From JBBQNY01 sp038255255 (GTDB lineage Bacteria > Pseudomonadota > Gammaproteobacteria > Xanthomonadales > Ahniellaceae), in assembly GCA_038255255.1 (NCBI GenBank), contig JBBSLL010000001.1, forward strand, positions 62,001 through 126,000: a stretch of 64,000 nucleotides of DNA, in the 5' to 3' direction. This document shows positions 35,747 to 44,663 of the stretch, piece after piece; position 1 is the stretch's first letter, and each line of letters opens with the position of its first letter. Both the position numbers and the translations under genes were made by a program. The notes under the pieces are model-generated. The model was given only the letters and a program-made list of their open reading frames with translations. It ran no database searches and was not told where the DNA came from.

Positions 35747-36220
35747 ATGAAAAAGTACCGTGGCGGAGAAGATATCTATCGAGAACTCGTGGAGGACTCT
35801 GATCAAAGCTGGCTGTTGGGGCTTGTTGCGTTTGCGGTGGTGGAAGAGCAGCGAATAGAGTGGATGCGACATCACGAGGTACTCACTGGTGTAGCCCCTT
35901 CTGCGGAGCAGGTCCGTGGTTGGTATGAACAACAACCCGCCAGTGTCTTGCTCCGAGCGAAAGGGACGGCCGAGAACGCGCTTCAGGTTTACTCTCAGGA
36001 AGTTTCAGCGGTCTTGGACCAGGAATATCGGAGAGAGATCGAGGAGGGAATTCTCGTCGGTGAGATCAGAGCGATGAATCGGTTTTGGCCGCAATTCGGA
36101 GTGAATCTTGCGGGAGGCTTCGTAAGCTCCATACTGTTTGCTGCGCTTATAATATTGGTAGCGTTCCTTGTCTTGAACGACACTTCGCCTGTGGATATCG
36201 TCAAAGGTATGAAGCAATAG
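35747..36220 (+). CDS. Unknown protein with C-terminal membrane anchor
   Basis: A 157-residue protein. Residues 1-125 are soluble and charged (EDIYRELVEDSD, GLVAFAVVEEQRIEWMRHHE, GWYEQQPASVLLRAKGTAENAL). One strong helix (GGFVSSILFAALIILVAFLVL, about 126-147) near the C-terminus implies that the soluble part faces the cytosol. A GGAAGGAG ribosome site precedes the ATG. Codon third positions are clearly AT-richer than the surroundings, suggesting transfer. I do not recognise a family; conserved acidic residues in the first 40 positions might be functional. Confidence 0.75.
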   Translation: MKKYRGGEDIYRELVEDSDQSWLLGLVAFAVVEEQRIEWMRHHEVLTGVAPSAEQVRGWYEQQPASVLLRAKGTAENALQVYSQEVSAVLDQEYRREIEEGILVGEIRAMNRFWPQFGVNLAGGFVSSILFAALIILVAFLVLNDTSPVDIVKGMKQ

Positions 36221-36233
36221 ATGGAGGCACCTA

Positions 36234-36485
36234 GTGATGTCGAACAAATCGGTAGTTACTCAAGTCAGGGCTGCATCTGCTGCGTCGAAGGTGTTGAGGA
36301 GCGATGCAGGCAGCAAGGCGTCAAAGTCTGCAGCTGGCTCCGCTCTCGCGCAGCGCAAGTCACCATCAAAGGACACTTCTGCGAAAGCTGCAACTGCGGC
36401 TTCAAAGACCCTCCGAAGCTCGGATTCAAGCAAATCCGCGAAGACTTCGGCAGGTTCGGCGCTCGCCCAACGTAGAAAGGTGTAA
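36234..36485 (+). CDS. Small Ala/Ser/Lys-rich two-repeat protein, second copy
   Basis: An 83-residue homologue of the protein at 12728-12973. It has the same two units ending in SAAGSALAQR or SAGSALAQR (about residues 38-47 and 71-80), joined by SKDTSAKAATAASKTLR. The composition is again Ala, Ser, Lys and Thr. It lies 13 bases after the unknown membrane protein and before the restriction-modification gene, so it may be co-transcribed with the defence genes. Function unknown. Confidence 0.75.
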   Translation: MMSNKSVVTQVRAASAASKVLRSDAGSKASKSAAGSALAQRKSPSKDTSAKAATAASKTLRSSDSSKSAKTSAGSALAQRRKV

Positions 36486-36668
36486 CGAGGCAACGCGAGG
36501 GGAGGGGCTCGGGTGCGTATCGGCGGTTCTCGGAAGTCTGAACGTGCGCCCCGCCGGGCGATAGATAGCGTGGGGTAAGACTCGGGTAAAAATCTGGCGG
36601 ACTCGGCTTGCTCGAGCGCAGGCAACCTTACAGTTGTGGGCTAGCGACAGTGTCTTAGGGGTCGGGAC

Positions 36669-39600
36669 TTGACAGACAACACCCATGACGCATCGGAAGG
36701 ATTCGTCGCGAGGTGGCAGGGCATTAGTGCGTCCGAAGTTTCCACCTCGCAGAGCTTCCTGCTCGATCTGTGCCGCCTGCTCGAAGTCGACGCGCCGCAC
36801 GCGACGGCCGACATGGAATACATGTTCGAGCGACCCATCACTTTCCGGCATGGCGATGGCAGCACGAGCGCCGGACGCATCGACCTTTACCGTCGAGGCG
36901 CCTTTGTCCTCGAGTCCAAAAAACTCAAGGCGGCGGGCCACACGAAGGGCTTCGACGATGCAATGTTGCGCGCGCGCAGCCAAGCGGAAGGTTACGCGCG
37001 CGCGTTGCCCGCAACCGAGGGACGGCCTCCGTTCCTGGTCGTCGTCGACGTCGGCAACCGCATCGAGCTCTACTCAGAGTTCTCTCGCTCCGGTGCGACG
37101 TACACGCCGTTCCCGGACCCGGCCAGCCACCGCATCGAGCTCAAAGCGCTGCGGAAGCCGGAAATCCGCGAACGGCTTCGCACACTCTGGCTCGATCCCC
37201 TCTCGCTTGATCCGAGCCGAGAGGCCGCGCGTGTCACGCGCGAGATTGCCAAGCGACTCGCGCAGCTAGCGCGGAGCCTTGAACAGTCGGGTCACGCGCC
37301 CGAGTCGGTGGCGCAGTTCCTCATGCGCTGCCTGTTCACGATGTTTGCCGAAGACGTTCGGCTACTGCCGCAGGACAGCTTCCGCGACCTTCTGACCAGA
37401 CATGCGGAGCAGCCCGAAGTGGCCATGCGCATGCTCGCGCAGTTGTGGCGCGACATGGACCAGGGCGGATTCTCGGCGGTGCTCGCCGGGGACGTCTTGC
37501 AGTTCAACGGCAAGCTGTTCAAGGAGCCGCATACCCTACCGCTCGATGTGGTTCAAGTGCAACTTCTCATCGAAGCGGCGCAGGCCGACTGGAAACATGT
37601 GGAGCCGGCGATTTTCGGCACGCTGCTGGAGCGCGCATTGAGTCCGACCGAGCGGCACAAGCTCGGCGCGCACTACACGCCGCGCGCGTACGTGGAGCGG
37701 CTGGTGCTGCCGACGGTGATCGAACCGCTGCGCGAGGAATGGAGCGACGCGCATGCGGCCGCGCTCACGCTGGCCGCGGAGTCCAGGCCCGACGAAGCGG
37801 TGCGCGAGTTGCTGCGCTTCCACCGTCGCCTCTGCAGTGTGCGCGTGCTCGACCCCGCCTGCGGCAGCGGCAATTTCCTTTACGTGACCCTCGAACATCT
37901 GAAGCGCCTCGAAGGCGAGGTGTTGAACGCGCTCACCGAGCTCGGGCATCGCCAGACGGGCCTCGCCATCGGCAGCGAGCGCGCGGACGCGGTGGGCGGC
38001 GAGACCGTCGATCCGCACAACCTGCTCGGCATCGAGATCAATCCGCGCGCCGCAGCGATCGCCGAGGTCGTGCTTTGGATCGGCTACCTGCAGTGGCACT
38101 TCCGTACGCGCGGCGACGTGCGTCCGCCGGTGCCCGTGATCCGTGACTTCCGCAACATCGAATGCCGCGACGCCGTGCTCGCTTACGACCGCATGGAATA
38201 CGTCACCGACGAACGCGGCGTGCCGGTGTCTCGCTGGGACGGCAAGACGACGAAGCCATCCCACGTGACCGGCGAACCGGTGCCCGACGACACCGCGCGC
38301 GTACCCGTGGAGCGCTACCTCAACCCGCGCAAAGCAGCTTGGCCCGAAGCCGACTTCGTCGTCGGCAACCCACCCTTCCTTGGCAAGGGTGAGAAGCTGC
38401 GCCAAGCTCTGGGAGACGGCTACGTGGACGCGTTAAGCGGAGTGTGGAAAGAAGTTCCAGATTCTGCGGATTTCGTCATGTATTGGTGGCACCACGCCAG
38501 CAAACTGGTGCGAGCCGGAATGTTGGAGAGATCCGGCTTCATCACTACCAACTCGATCAAGCAAGTGTTCAACAGACGTGTTGTCGACGCCGCTATCAGC
38601 GACAAGAAGTGGCCAGTGTCGTTGACGTTTGCCATTCCTGATCACCCTTGGGTAGATTCGGCAGACGGTGCCGCAGTTCGAATCTCCATGACTGTCGTAA
38701 CGACGGGCGCTTTTCGGGAAGGCCGACTTCTTTCCGTTTCTGCGGAAGTTGCGAGTGATTCGGATGAACCTCGCATCGAATTGCGCGAGCAGCGCGGCAG
38801 CATCCAACCGGACCTTCGCATTGGCGCCGCAGTCGCCCAATCAAGCCCGCTGCGCAGTAACAAGGGCATCACGTCGATGGGTGTGATGTTGGCAGGCTCG
38901 GGTTTTATCGTTGATCGACAAGCAGCAACTCGACTCGGTCTTGGAGCTCTTCCCGGTATCGAGAAGCACATTCGTGAGTACCGTAATGGCCGAGATCTGA
39001 CGCAATTGCCACGAGGGGTACTCGTGATCGACCTTTGTGGTTTGACAAGCGATGAGGTGAGATCACGATTCCCTGCAGTCATCCAGCACGTCATAGAACA
39101 TGTGAAGCCGGAACGGGAGGCAAACCGCGACGAGGCATTCCGTGCAAACTGGTGGTTGTTTGGTCGAATCCGACCCGCGTTGCGGAGCATGATTGCTGGG
39201 CTCCCTCGCTACATCGCGACAATCGAAACGAGCAAGCATCGCTTCTTCACATTCGTCGATTCCGACATCCTCCCCGATCACCGCTTGATCTGTTGGGGGC
39301 TTCGAGATTCGTGGCACTTAGGCGTTCTTTCATCTCGAATGCACGTGTCCTGGGCACTCGCAGCGGGTGGAACGCTGGAGAATCGCCCGGTCTATAACAA
39401 GTCGCGCTGCTTCGATCCGTTCCCGTTTCCCGCGGGCAACGGCGCGGGATTGATAGAGCGAATGGGGACTCTCGCCGAAGCGCTCGATGCCCACCGCAAG
39501 CGCCAGCAGGAGCTGCATCCGGGCCTCACACTCACTGGTATGTACAACGTGCTCGACGTGTTGCGAAGCGGCGAGCGGTTGAGTGCGAAGGAGCGCGCGA

Positions 39601-40169
39601 TCCACGAACAGGGACTGGTCTCCGTGTTGCGCCAGTTGCACGACGAGCTCGACGCTGCGGTGCTTGAGGCCTACGGCTGGTCCGATCTGCTGCCGCTGCT
39701 GCGCGTCGCCCATGGCAACGACGCGCCCGCAGAGGGCGCATCGCGTGACGACGCCAAGCGCGCGTTCGACGAAGCTATTCTCGAACGTCTGGTCGCACTC
39801 AACGCCGAGCGCGCCGCCGAAGAGGCACGCGGCCTAGTGCGCTGGCTGCGCCCCGACTTCCAGAATCCCACGCAGCAAGTGGCTCCCGAGCAGACCGAAA
39901 TGGACGGGGGCAGAGTCGACGCCGACGCAGACACCGGCGCCGCCATTGCAGCCGCGAAGCCGCAGCCGTGGCCGAAAGATGCGGTCGCGCAGGTGCGGGC
40001 CGTCTCCGATCTGCTGTCCGCAACGCCGAGCCCGCTTACCCTCGAAGATATCGGCAACCGCTTCACGTCCCGCGGCCCATGGAAGAAGCGCCTCCCGCAA
40101 CTCCTGCAAATGCTCGTCGCCATCGGCCGCGCCGAAGAGCAGGGCGATCACTATCTCGCAAGGAAGTAA
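36669..40169 (+). CDS. Single-chain type IIL (MmeI-family) restriction-modification enzyme
   Basis: A 1166-residue protein with nuclease and adenine methyltransferase in one chain. The N-terminal nuclease has Asp72-x9-Glu82-x-Lys84 (D...ESK), the same spacing as MmeI. A helical spacer follows, then methyltransferase motif I (DPACGSGNF, residue 395) and motif IV NPPF (residue 567), a target recognition region (about 640-930), and a C-terminal tail ending in a winged-helix-like domain (SPLTLEDIGNRF). Such enzymes methylate one strand of their site and cut about 20 bases away. The start is a TTG; alternatives are possible. GC content falls within the recognition region, consistent with an exchanged specificity domain. 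Confidence 0.9.
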   Translation: MTDNTHDASEGFVARWQGISASEVSTSQSFLLDLCRLLEVDAPHATADMEYMFERPITFRHGDGSTSAGRIDLYRRGAFVLESKKLKAAGHTKGFDDAMLRARSQAEGYARALPATEGRPPFLVVVDVGNRIELYSEFSRSGATYTPFPDPASHRIELKALRKPEIRERLRTLWLDPLSLDPSREAARVTREIAKRLAQLARSLEQSGHAPESVAQFLMRCLFTMFAEDVRLLPQDSFRDLLTRHAEQPEVAMRMLAQLWRDMDQGGFSAVLAGDVLQFNGKLFKEPHTLPLDVVQVQLLIEAAQADWKHVEPAIFGTLLERALSPTERHKLGAHYTPRAYVERLVLPTVIEPLREEWSDAHAAALTLAAESRPDEAVRELLRFHRRLCSVRVLDPACGSGNFLYVTLEHLKRLEGEVLNALTELGHRQTGLAIGSERADAVGGETVDPHNLLGIEINPRAAAIAEVVLWIGYLQWHFRTRGDVRPPVPVIRDFRNIECRDAVLAYDRMEYVTDERGVPVSRWDGKTTKPSHVTGEPVPDDTARVPVERYLNPRKAAWPEADFVVGNPPFLGKGEKLRQALGDGYVDALSGVWKEVPDSADFVMYWWHHASKLVRAGMLERSGFITTNSIKQVFNRRVVDAAISDKKWPVSLTFAIPDHPWVDSADGAAVRISMTVVTTGAFREGRLLSVSAEVASDSDEPRIELREQRGSIQPDLRIGAAVAQSSPLRSNKGITSMGVMLAGSGFIVDRQAATRLGLGALPGIEKHIREYRNGRDLTQLPRGVLVIDLCGLTSDEVRSRFPAVIQHVIEHVKPEREANRDEAFRANWWLFGRIRPALRSMIAGLPRYIATIETSKHRFFTFVDSDILPDHRLICWGLRDSWHLGVLSSRMHVSWALAAGGTLENRPVYNKSRCFDPFPFPAGNGAGLIERMGTLAEALDAHRKRQQELHPGLTLTGMYNVLDVLRSGERLSAKERAIHEQGLVSVLRQLHDELDAAVLEAYGWSDLLPLLRVAHGNDAPAEGASRDDAKRAFDEAILERLVALNAERAAEEARGLVRWLRPDFQNPTQQVAPEQTEMDGGRVDADADTGAAIAAAKPQPWPKDAVAQVRAVSDLLSATPSPLTLEDIGNRFTSRGPWKKRLPQLLQMLVAIGRAEEQGDHYLARK

Positions 40170-40282
40170 CTTCATGCTTACGTCGCGGTGCTGCACACGA
40201 TGAAGGGACTGCCTCACCATCGCCCCAGGGCGGATGGCCAGCTATCCGCGGACTCTGAGAATTCTTGCCGAGGAATCGGGTA

Positions 40283-40927
40283 ATGCCTGAAGTCCTCTAC
40301 CTGTTGCTCGGCTGGCTGTTGGGCCTCTTCGGTCCAGGAATCGTTGAACACATCCGCAGTCACTACGATCGAAGACACTTAGGTGTTGCGATTCGGACTG
40401 AGGCCCTCGGAATTCAGAAGAGGTTGGCAGTCACTAGCTTCCGGTTAGCACAGACTTACGGAGACATGTCTCGAGATTACCTTGTCTGGTTGAAGCAGAA
40501 ATTGGCCGATCCTTCTCAACGTGAAGGTCCCGCGAATGTGCTGGCGGCCATAGATGCCATGCTTCTCGTCCCAGAAGCGGAATTTGTGTCGGTCGTAGCG
40601 CAGAATCGAGCGCAACCCGGCTCAGCCCTTGGGCTGAAGCGCTTCACATCGAGTTTCATAGATACAAACTTGCTTTCGCTCAACCGCTTCCCGACGACCT
40701 ACCAAAGTCTCGTGCACGAATTTCGAAACCAACTCGACATTCTCAACCAAGAAATTGAAATGGCGATGTCCTTCCACCGAATGACCTTCGATTCATCCCT
40801 CAGTGTTGCGAATCATGCAGCCGTGAGCAGTGAGTTGAGCAAGCGATACATTGACATTCAGAAGGTTTGCATTCGGGCGGCTGACAAACTTCAGGAAATC
40901 ATCGACTTCGATCTGAAGCGTATCTAA
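40283..40927 (+). CDS. Unknown membrane-anchored protein beside the R-M gene
   Basis: A 214-residue protein. One N-terminal hydrophobic helix (VLYLLLGWLLGLFGPGIV) is followed by a largely helical soluble part with many charged and Gln residues (LRTEALGIQKRLAVTSF-like start, then EFRNQLDILNQEIEMAMSFH and KVCIRAADKLQEIIDFDL). The ATG at 40283 has GAGGAA eight bases upstream, better than the TTG at 40265. AT-richer than average. No family recognised; the position 113 bases after the R-M gene makes it a candidate defence accessory. Confidence 0.75.
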   Translation: MPEVLYLLLGWLLGLFGPGIVEHIRSHYDRRHLGVAIRTEALGIQKRLAVTSFRLAQTYGDMSRDYLVWLKQKLADPSQREGPANVLAAIDAMLLVPEAEFVSVVAQNRAQPGSALGLKRFTSSFIDTNLLSLNRFPTTYQSLVHEFRNQLDILNQEIEMAMSFHRMTFDSSLSVANHAAVSSELSKRYIDIQKVCIRAADKLQEIIDFDLKRI

Positions 40928-41050
40928 CAGAACGAGGGCTCCGACCCTTTTTTCCGGAAGCCATTTTCCGGAGAGCCAGTTCGGCTTTTGTCCTCCTGCA
41001 AGCGAGTACCATCGCCGCAAAACTGCGGCGGAAGCGACAGGGAGATAGCG

Positions 41051-43465
41051 ATGAAGGGATGTGCACGAGACCGCCGTTCGGCACGGCTGATCAAGACCAG
41101 CATGAGCGTGCTGGCGTCACTGGCGTTACTGGCATTGCTCGGCGGATGCGACAAAGAGCCGAAGCCGGAACGCGAGCCGATCTTGCGCATTCTGTCGTGG
41201 AACACCTTCGCCCTGCCGACTATCGCCGGCCAGATGGGCCAGATCAACATGGACGAGGAGGACCGCGGGCGGGCGGTGGCCAAGCGGCTCAAGCAGTCCC
41301 CCTACGACGTGATCGCGCTCAACGAGGTATTCGACGAGACGATCCGCGATGCCTTGCTCGACGAGGCGCAGTCCGGCCCGCAGCGCTTCCGATTCGTGGT
41401 GGAAGACCTTGATGGCGGCGGCGCGGAAGACAGCGGCTTGGTGCTGCTCTCGCGGCTCGACCCGATCCGCTTCAGCGCGCCGGCACCGCAGCCGTTTCAG
41501 CATGGCGGCTTGCCGTCCGTCCCTACCGACGGGACGCTCGCGCCCTTTCCCGGAACCCAGGCGTATCAGGACACTCGCAACTGCGCGGACATGGACGTGT
41601 GGCTTGCCGGCAATAACGTCGACGCCTGGGTCTCCGGCAACGGCGACAATTGCCTGATCGCGTTTCACCGCTATCGCCATTGCACCGACGAAGCGCCGGA
41701 AACCGCTGGCGATGTGGTCGATACGGTGATCGATCCTTTCCTGCCGCTGGGCGCTGAGTGCGATGCCGGCAAGGGCGTGGCTTATGTGAGGCTCAAGCAG
41801 CGCAACGGCAAGGCGCTCGACGTTTTCTGGAGCCACACGCAGGCCAACCTCACCTCGCCCGAATACGAAGAGCCGCTGCCCGATTTTCTGAGCGAGCGCG
41901 ATGGACAGCTGGCCGAACTCGAAGCGATGGTGGCGCAATGGTCGCCCAGCGTAGAGCGCGACGCGGTGATCCTGGGTGATCTCAACGTCGATGGCATGAG
42001 GACGGATGGCGAGTTCAAGCAGGAATACAGGAAGCAACTCGCCAGCGGCGATGATTCGCGCTTCGGCAAGCTCGGCTTTCGCGATCTGTGGCCGGAAGCC
42101 TCGACCAAGGAAGACCAAGGCGAAAGCTGGAGCACGCGCAACGACCACGTTCCCGCCGAAGCCAGGGACGAGCGGCTCGACTACGTGCTCTGGCGCGACC
42201 GCAAGGGCAGCATGGGCTGCGACCAGCACCCGAAAATCGAACGCCACTTCGATCATTTGAGGGCCGACGGCAGCAGCATTGATCTGTCCGATCATTTCGG
42301 CGTGGGCGCCGAAGTGCGTCGCCGTGGCGATGCCATCGACAGCGATACGCCGGAGCCTTGCAGCCCAAGCCTCGCGCGCCTGCGTGAGAAGCTGCCGAAC
42401 GGCGGCGAGATGAAGGGCAAGCTGGCCACTCCCGGCGCGTGCCACTGGCTGCGCATCGAACAAGGCACCTGGACCGTTACCAACAAGGGCGCGGAGCCGC
42501 TGCGCATGGCGGCCTTCGCCGCGCGCGATGTCTCCGAGCCACTGGATTTCTTCCGCGGCGATGCAGAGGTGCAGAGCTTCGACAAGACCGAAGACGAAGC
42601 GCAGGTCGCCACCGAAGAGCCCTTCCTGCTCAAGATCTGTTGGCAAGACCCGGCACGCACCGGCGTCTACAACCTGCTGCTTGCACCCAACGTGGGTCAG
42701 GACTCGCAGCATCCCGTGGTGCTGCCCCTTAATCGCGAAGTGAAGCTGGCCTACGGGCAGCAGTTCGGAGCGAACCCGAACAACCTCATCTGGACGCTGG
42801 TGCAGTTGCCGAAAACCTTCAGCACCGACGGCCACGCGCTGCGCGTGGAGCTGGGCGAGCACGCCGCCACGCCGCTGCGCACCGGTACCGCGCCGGCGGG
42901 CGCTGCCGAGTCTGCAATCAACTGGATCAACGACTTTGTCGCCGACGAAGGCCTGCTGGGTATCGGCACGCAGGGTGGCCCGGCGCCGGCCGAGCTGTCC
43001 GTGGTGCTGGAACGCGAAGACCCCGCCGACGCATCAGCCCTGGTGTCCTTCAGCGCACGCGTGCTTACCGATCATCACGAAGTGAAACTCGGCGTGCTGG
43101 AATGCGTCGAGCAGGAAGATTCCACTGGCGACGACCGGATCCGCATGACCTATAGCGCCGATGGCAGAAGCCACGACATCGTCGATCTCGGCGCCTTTGA
43201 CGAAGGCCAGGATGTAAACCTGTCTGGGCACAACAAGTTCGGCAGCAACTGGGTGCGCGGCGAAGTGAGCATCACGATCTATGACCAGGACGGTGAAGAC
43301 CTGGAAGACGATGTCACCAGCGGCAACGCCCTGGACAACCTGGGCAGCGTCACCATCGGCGACTTCGCCGGCGATCCGGCCGTCAACGCTGAGCTGAAAG
43401 ACGGCGTGAAGAAATTCACGCAGGACGAAGCGAACTACCGGCTGGAGTTCTCGCGGCAGCGCTAG
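41051..43465 (+). CDS. Lipoprotein with endonuclease/exonuclease/phosphatase fold
   Basis: An 804-residue protein with a lipoprotein signal (VLASLALLALLGGCDK; Cys near residue 32). Residues 40-440 form an EEP-fold domain with LRILSWNTF, the metal-binding Glu in VIALNEVFDE, GDLNVDGM and SDHFGVGAEV. This fold includes secreted nucleases and sphingomyelinase-C type phosphodiesterases; the extended interior loops favour the latter. Residues 460-800 are beta-rich repeats of unknown role (ICWQDPARTGVYNLLL, VSITIYDQDGEDLEDD). GGGAG precedes the ATG. Its stop codon is fused directly to the remnant of another gene. Confidence 0.82.
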   Translation: MKGCARDRRSARLIKTSMSVLASLALLALLGGCDKEPKPEREPILRILSWNTFALPTIAGQMGQINMDEEDRGRAVAKRLKQSPYDVIALNEVFDETIRDALLDEAQSGPQRFRFVVEDLDGGGAEDSGLVLLSRLDPIRFSAPAPQPFQHGGLPSVPTDGTLAPFPGTQAYQDTRNCADMDVWLAGNNVDAWVSGNGDNCLIAFHRYRHCTDEAPETAGDVVDTVIDPFLPLGAECDAGKGVAYVRLKQRNGKALDVFWSHTQANLTSPEYEEPLPDFLSERDGQLAELEAMVAQWSPSVERDAVILGDLNVDGMRTDGEFKQEYRKQLASGDDSRFGKLGFRDLWPEASTKEDQGESWSTRNDHVPAEARDERLDYVLWRDRKGSMGCDQHPKIERHFDHLRADGSSIDLSDHFGVGAEVRRRGDAIDSDTPEPCSPSLARLREKLPNGGEMKGKLATPGACHWLRIEQGTWTVTNKGAEPLRMAAFAARDVSEPLDFFRGDAEVQSFDKTEDEAQVATEEPFLLKICWQDPARTGVYNLLLAPNVGQDSQHPVVLPLNREVKLAYGQQFGANPNNLIWTLVQLPKTFSTDGHALRVELGEHAATPLRTGTAPAGAAESAINWINDFVADEGLLGIGTQGGPAPAELSVVLEREDPADASALVSFSARVLTDHHEVKLGVLECVEQEDSTGDDRIRMTYSADGRSHDIVDLGAFDEGQDVNLSGHNKFGSNWVRGEVSITIYDQDGEDLEDDVTSGNALDNLGSVTIGDFAGDPAVNAELKDGVKKFTQDEANYRLEFSRQR

Positions 43466-43789
43466 CCCGACGAAGTGGGCTGCATCCACACCTGCCAGGG
43501 GCTCGAGCTCGACTACGTCGGTGTGATCATCGGTCCCGACCTGATCGCCCGCGGTGGCGTGCTGCAGACGTCGCCTGAGCGCCGCTCGCGCATGGACCGC
43601 TCGATCCGCGGCTATAAGCGATTGATGAAATCGGATCCGGAAGGCACGCGTCAGCGCGTGGACGCGATCATCCGCAACACCTACCGAACCTTGATGACGC
43701 GCGGCCTGAAGGGCTGCTACGTCAACTGCGTCGACGTCGAAACTCAGGAATACTTTCTCAGACTAACCGGCGTTGGAAAGGCACTCTGA
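43466..43789 (+). pseudogene. C-terminal remnant of a DUF2075 (helicase-like) gene
   Basis: The frame runs from the codon after the TAG of the upstream lipoprotein gene and reads DEVGCIHTCQGLELDYVGVI, then RSIRGYKRLM and NTYRTLMTRGLKGCYVNCVD. This is the end of the DUF2075/Schlafen-like P-loop ATPase family, normally over 400 residues. The Walker motifs and N-terminal 75% are absent, and there is no credible start codon context apart from a GTG at 43475. I read it as a deletion junction, with the surviving end left by loss of an accessory element. Confidence 0.8.
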
Positions 43790-43867
43790 CCCCGTTCTTG
43801 GCGCTGCACGCTGCCTTCACGGCCGCAGCCGGTAGCGTGCGCTTACCTCCGCGACCCAGAGTGTCCC

Positions 43868-44638
43868 ATGCGCATCCTCGTGCTGCTGTTCGCCCTGGCC
43901 ATGCCCGTGGTTGCGTGGTTCTCGAACGAGGGCGCGTTCGGCCCTGACAACGGCACGATCTCGGGCCGCTACCCGACGTTGCTGGTCGCCGCGGGCTACG
44001 CCTTCGCGATCTGGGGGCTCATCTTCCTGCTCGACGTGGTCTACGCAGTCTGGCAAGCCACGGGCGAACGCCGACGGGACCCGACGCTCGCGCGCATTGC
44101 CCCGTGGGCCGCGGCGGGATTCGCACTGACCGCGCTGTGGATGCCGTTCTTCTCGAAGGGCTGGTTCTGGGCGTGCCTCGCGGTCATTTTTCTCGCGCTC
44201 GCGTGCCTCGCTCATTGCGCACTCGTTCTCACGCGCGATGAGCAGCAGTTGCCGCGGCAGTGGTTGATGGCGTGGACGCCGCTGTCGCTGCACGCCGGCT
44301 GGCTGTCGGTCGCGGCCTTCCTCAATCTTGCGCAGGTGATCGTGGCATATCGGCTGTTGTCCACCACCGACATGCTCGGCTGGAGCCTCGTCCTGTTCGC
44401 GACAGCGGCAGTGGTGCTGCTCACGTTCAATCACCGCATGCGCGGCAACGTCGACTTCGTCGCGGCGGCGGTATGGGGCCTCTTCGCCATCCATGTGCAG
44501 CAGTCTGGATGGGATCTGCCCGGGGCCGACGTCGCGGCATGGGTGGCGCTCGGCATCGCGTTCGCGCTGGCTGCACAGACGGCTTGGCTGCGCACGCGCG
44601 ATCGCGACGGCTTTGTGCCAGGGCGATCCACGCACTGA
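43868..44638 (+). CDS. TspO/MBR-related multipass membrane protein
   Basis: A 256-residue protein with about eight hydrophobic segments. GYAFAIWGLIFLLDVVYAVWQ and LSLHAGWLSVAAFLNLAQV resemble the tryptophan-rich TspO/MBR-like family, whose members bind porphyrins or other hydrophobic ligands, but this protein is longer than TspO (about 160 residues), so the relation is distant. A terminator-like hairpin follows directly. Confidence 0.65.
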   Translation: MRILVLLFALAMPVVAWFSNEGAFGPDNGTISGRYPTLLVAAGYAFAIWGLIFLLDVVYAVWQATGERRRDPTLARIAPWAAAGFALTALWMPFFSKGWFWACLAVIFLALACLAHCALVLTRDEQQLPRQWLMAWTPLSLHAGWLSVAAFLNLAQVIVAYRLLSTTDMLGWSLVLFATAAVVLLTFNHRMRGNVDFVAAAVWGLFAIHVQQSGWDLPGADVAAWVALGIAFALAAQTAWLRTRDRDGFVPGRSTH

Positions 44639-44641
44639 AGG

Positions 44642-44663
44642 AAAAGGGGTCAGATCCCTTTTT
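44642..44663. terminator. Bidirectional terminator-like hairpin
   Basis: AAAAGGG (44642-44648) pairs with CCCTTTT (44656-44662) over a seven-base loop; a T-run follows on the plus strand and, by symmetry, on the minus strand. It lies between convergent genes and includes the last codons of the YdeI-family gene. The GGGTCAGATCCC core is a common dispersed element in proteobacteria. Confidence 0.6.

Noticed and set aside
36669..40169. BREX PglX or DISARM methylase
   Set aside because: The motif is NPPF rather than NPPY, an N-terminal Asp-x9-Glu-x-Lys nuclease is present, and no BREX or DISARM partner genes are nearby; MmeI family fits better.
43475..43789. Remnant read as an intact 104-residue gene
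   Set aside because: The sequence matches only the C-terminal end of a much larger ATPase family and lacks every catalytic motif; treated as a pseudogene.
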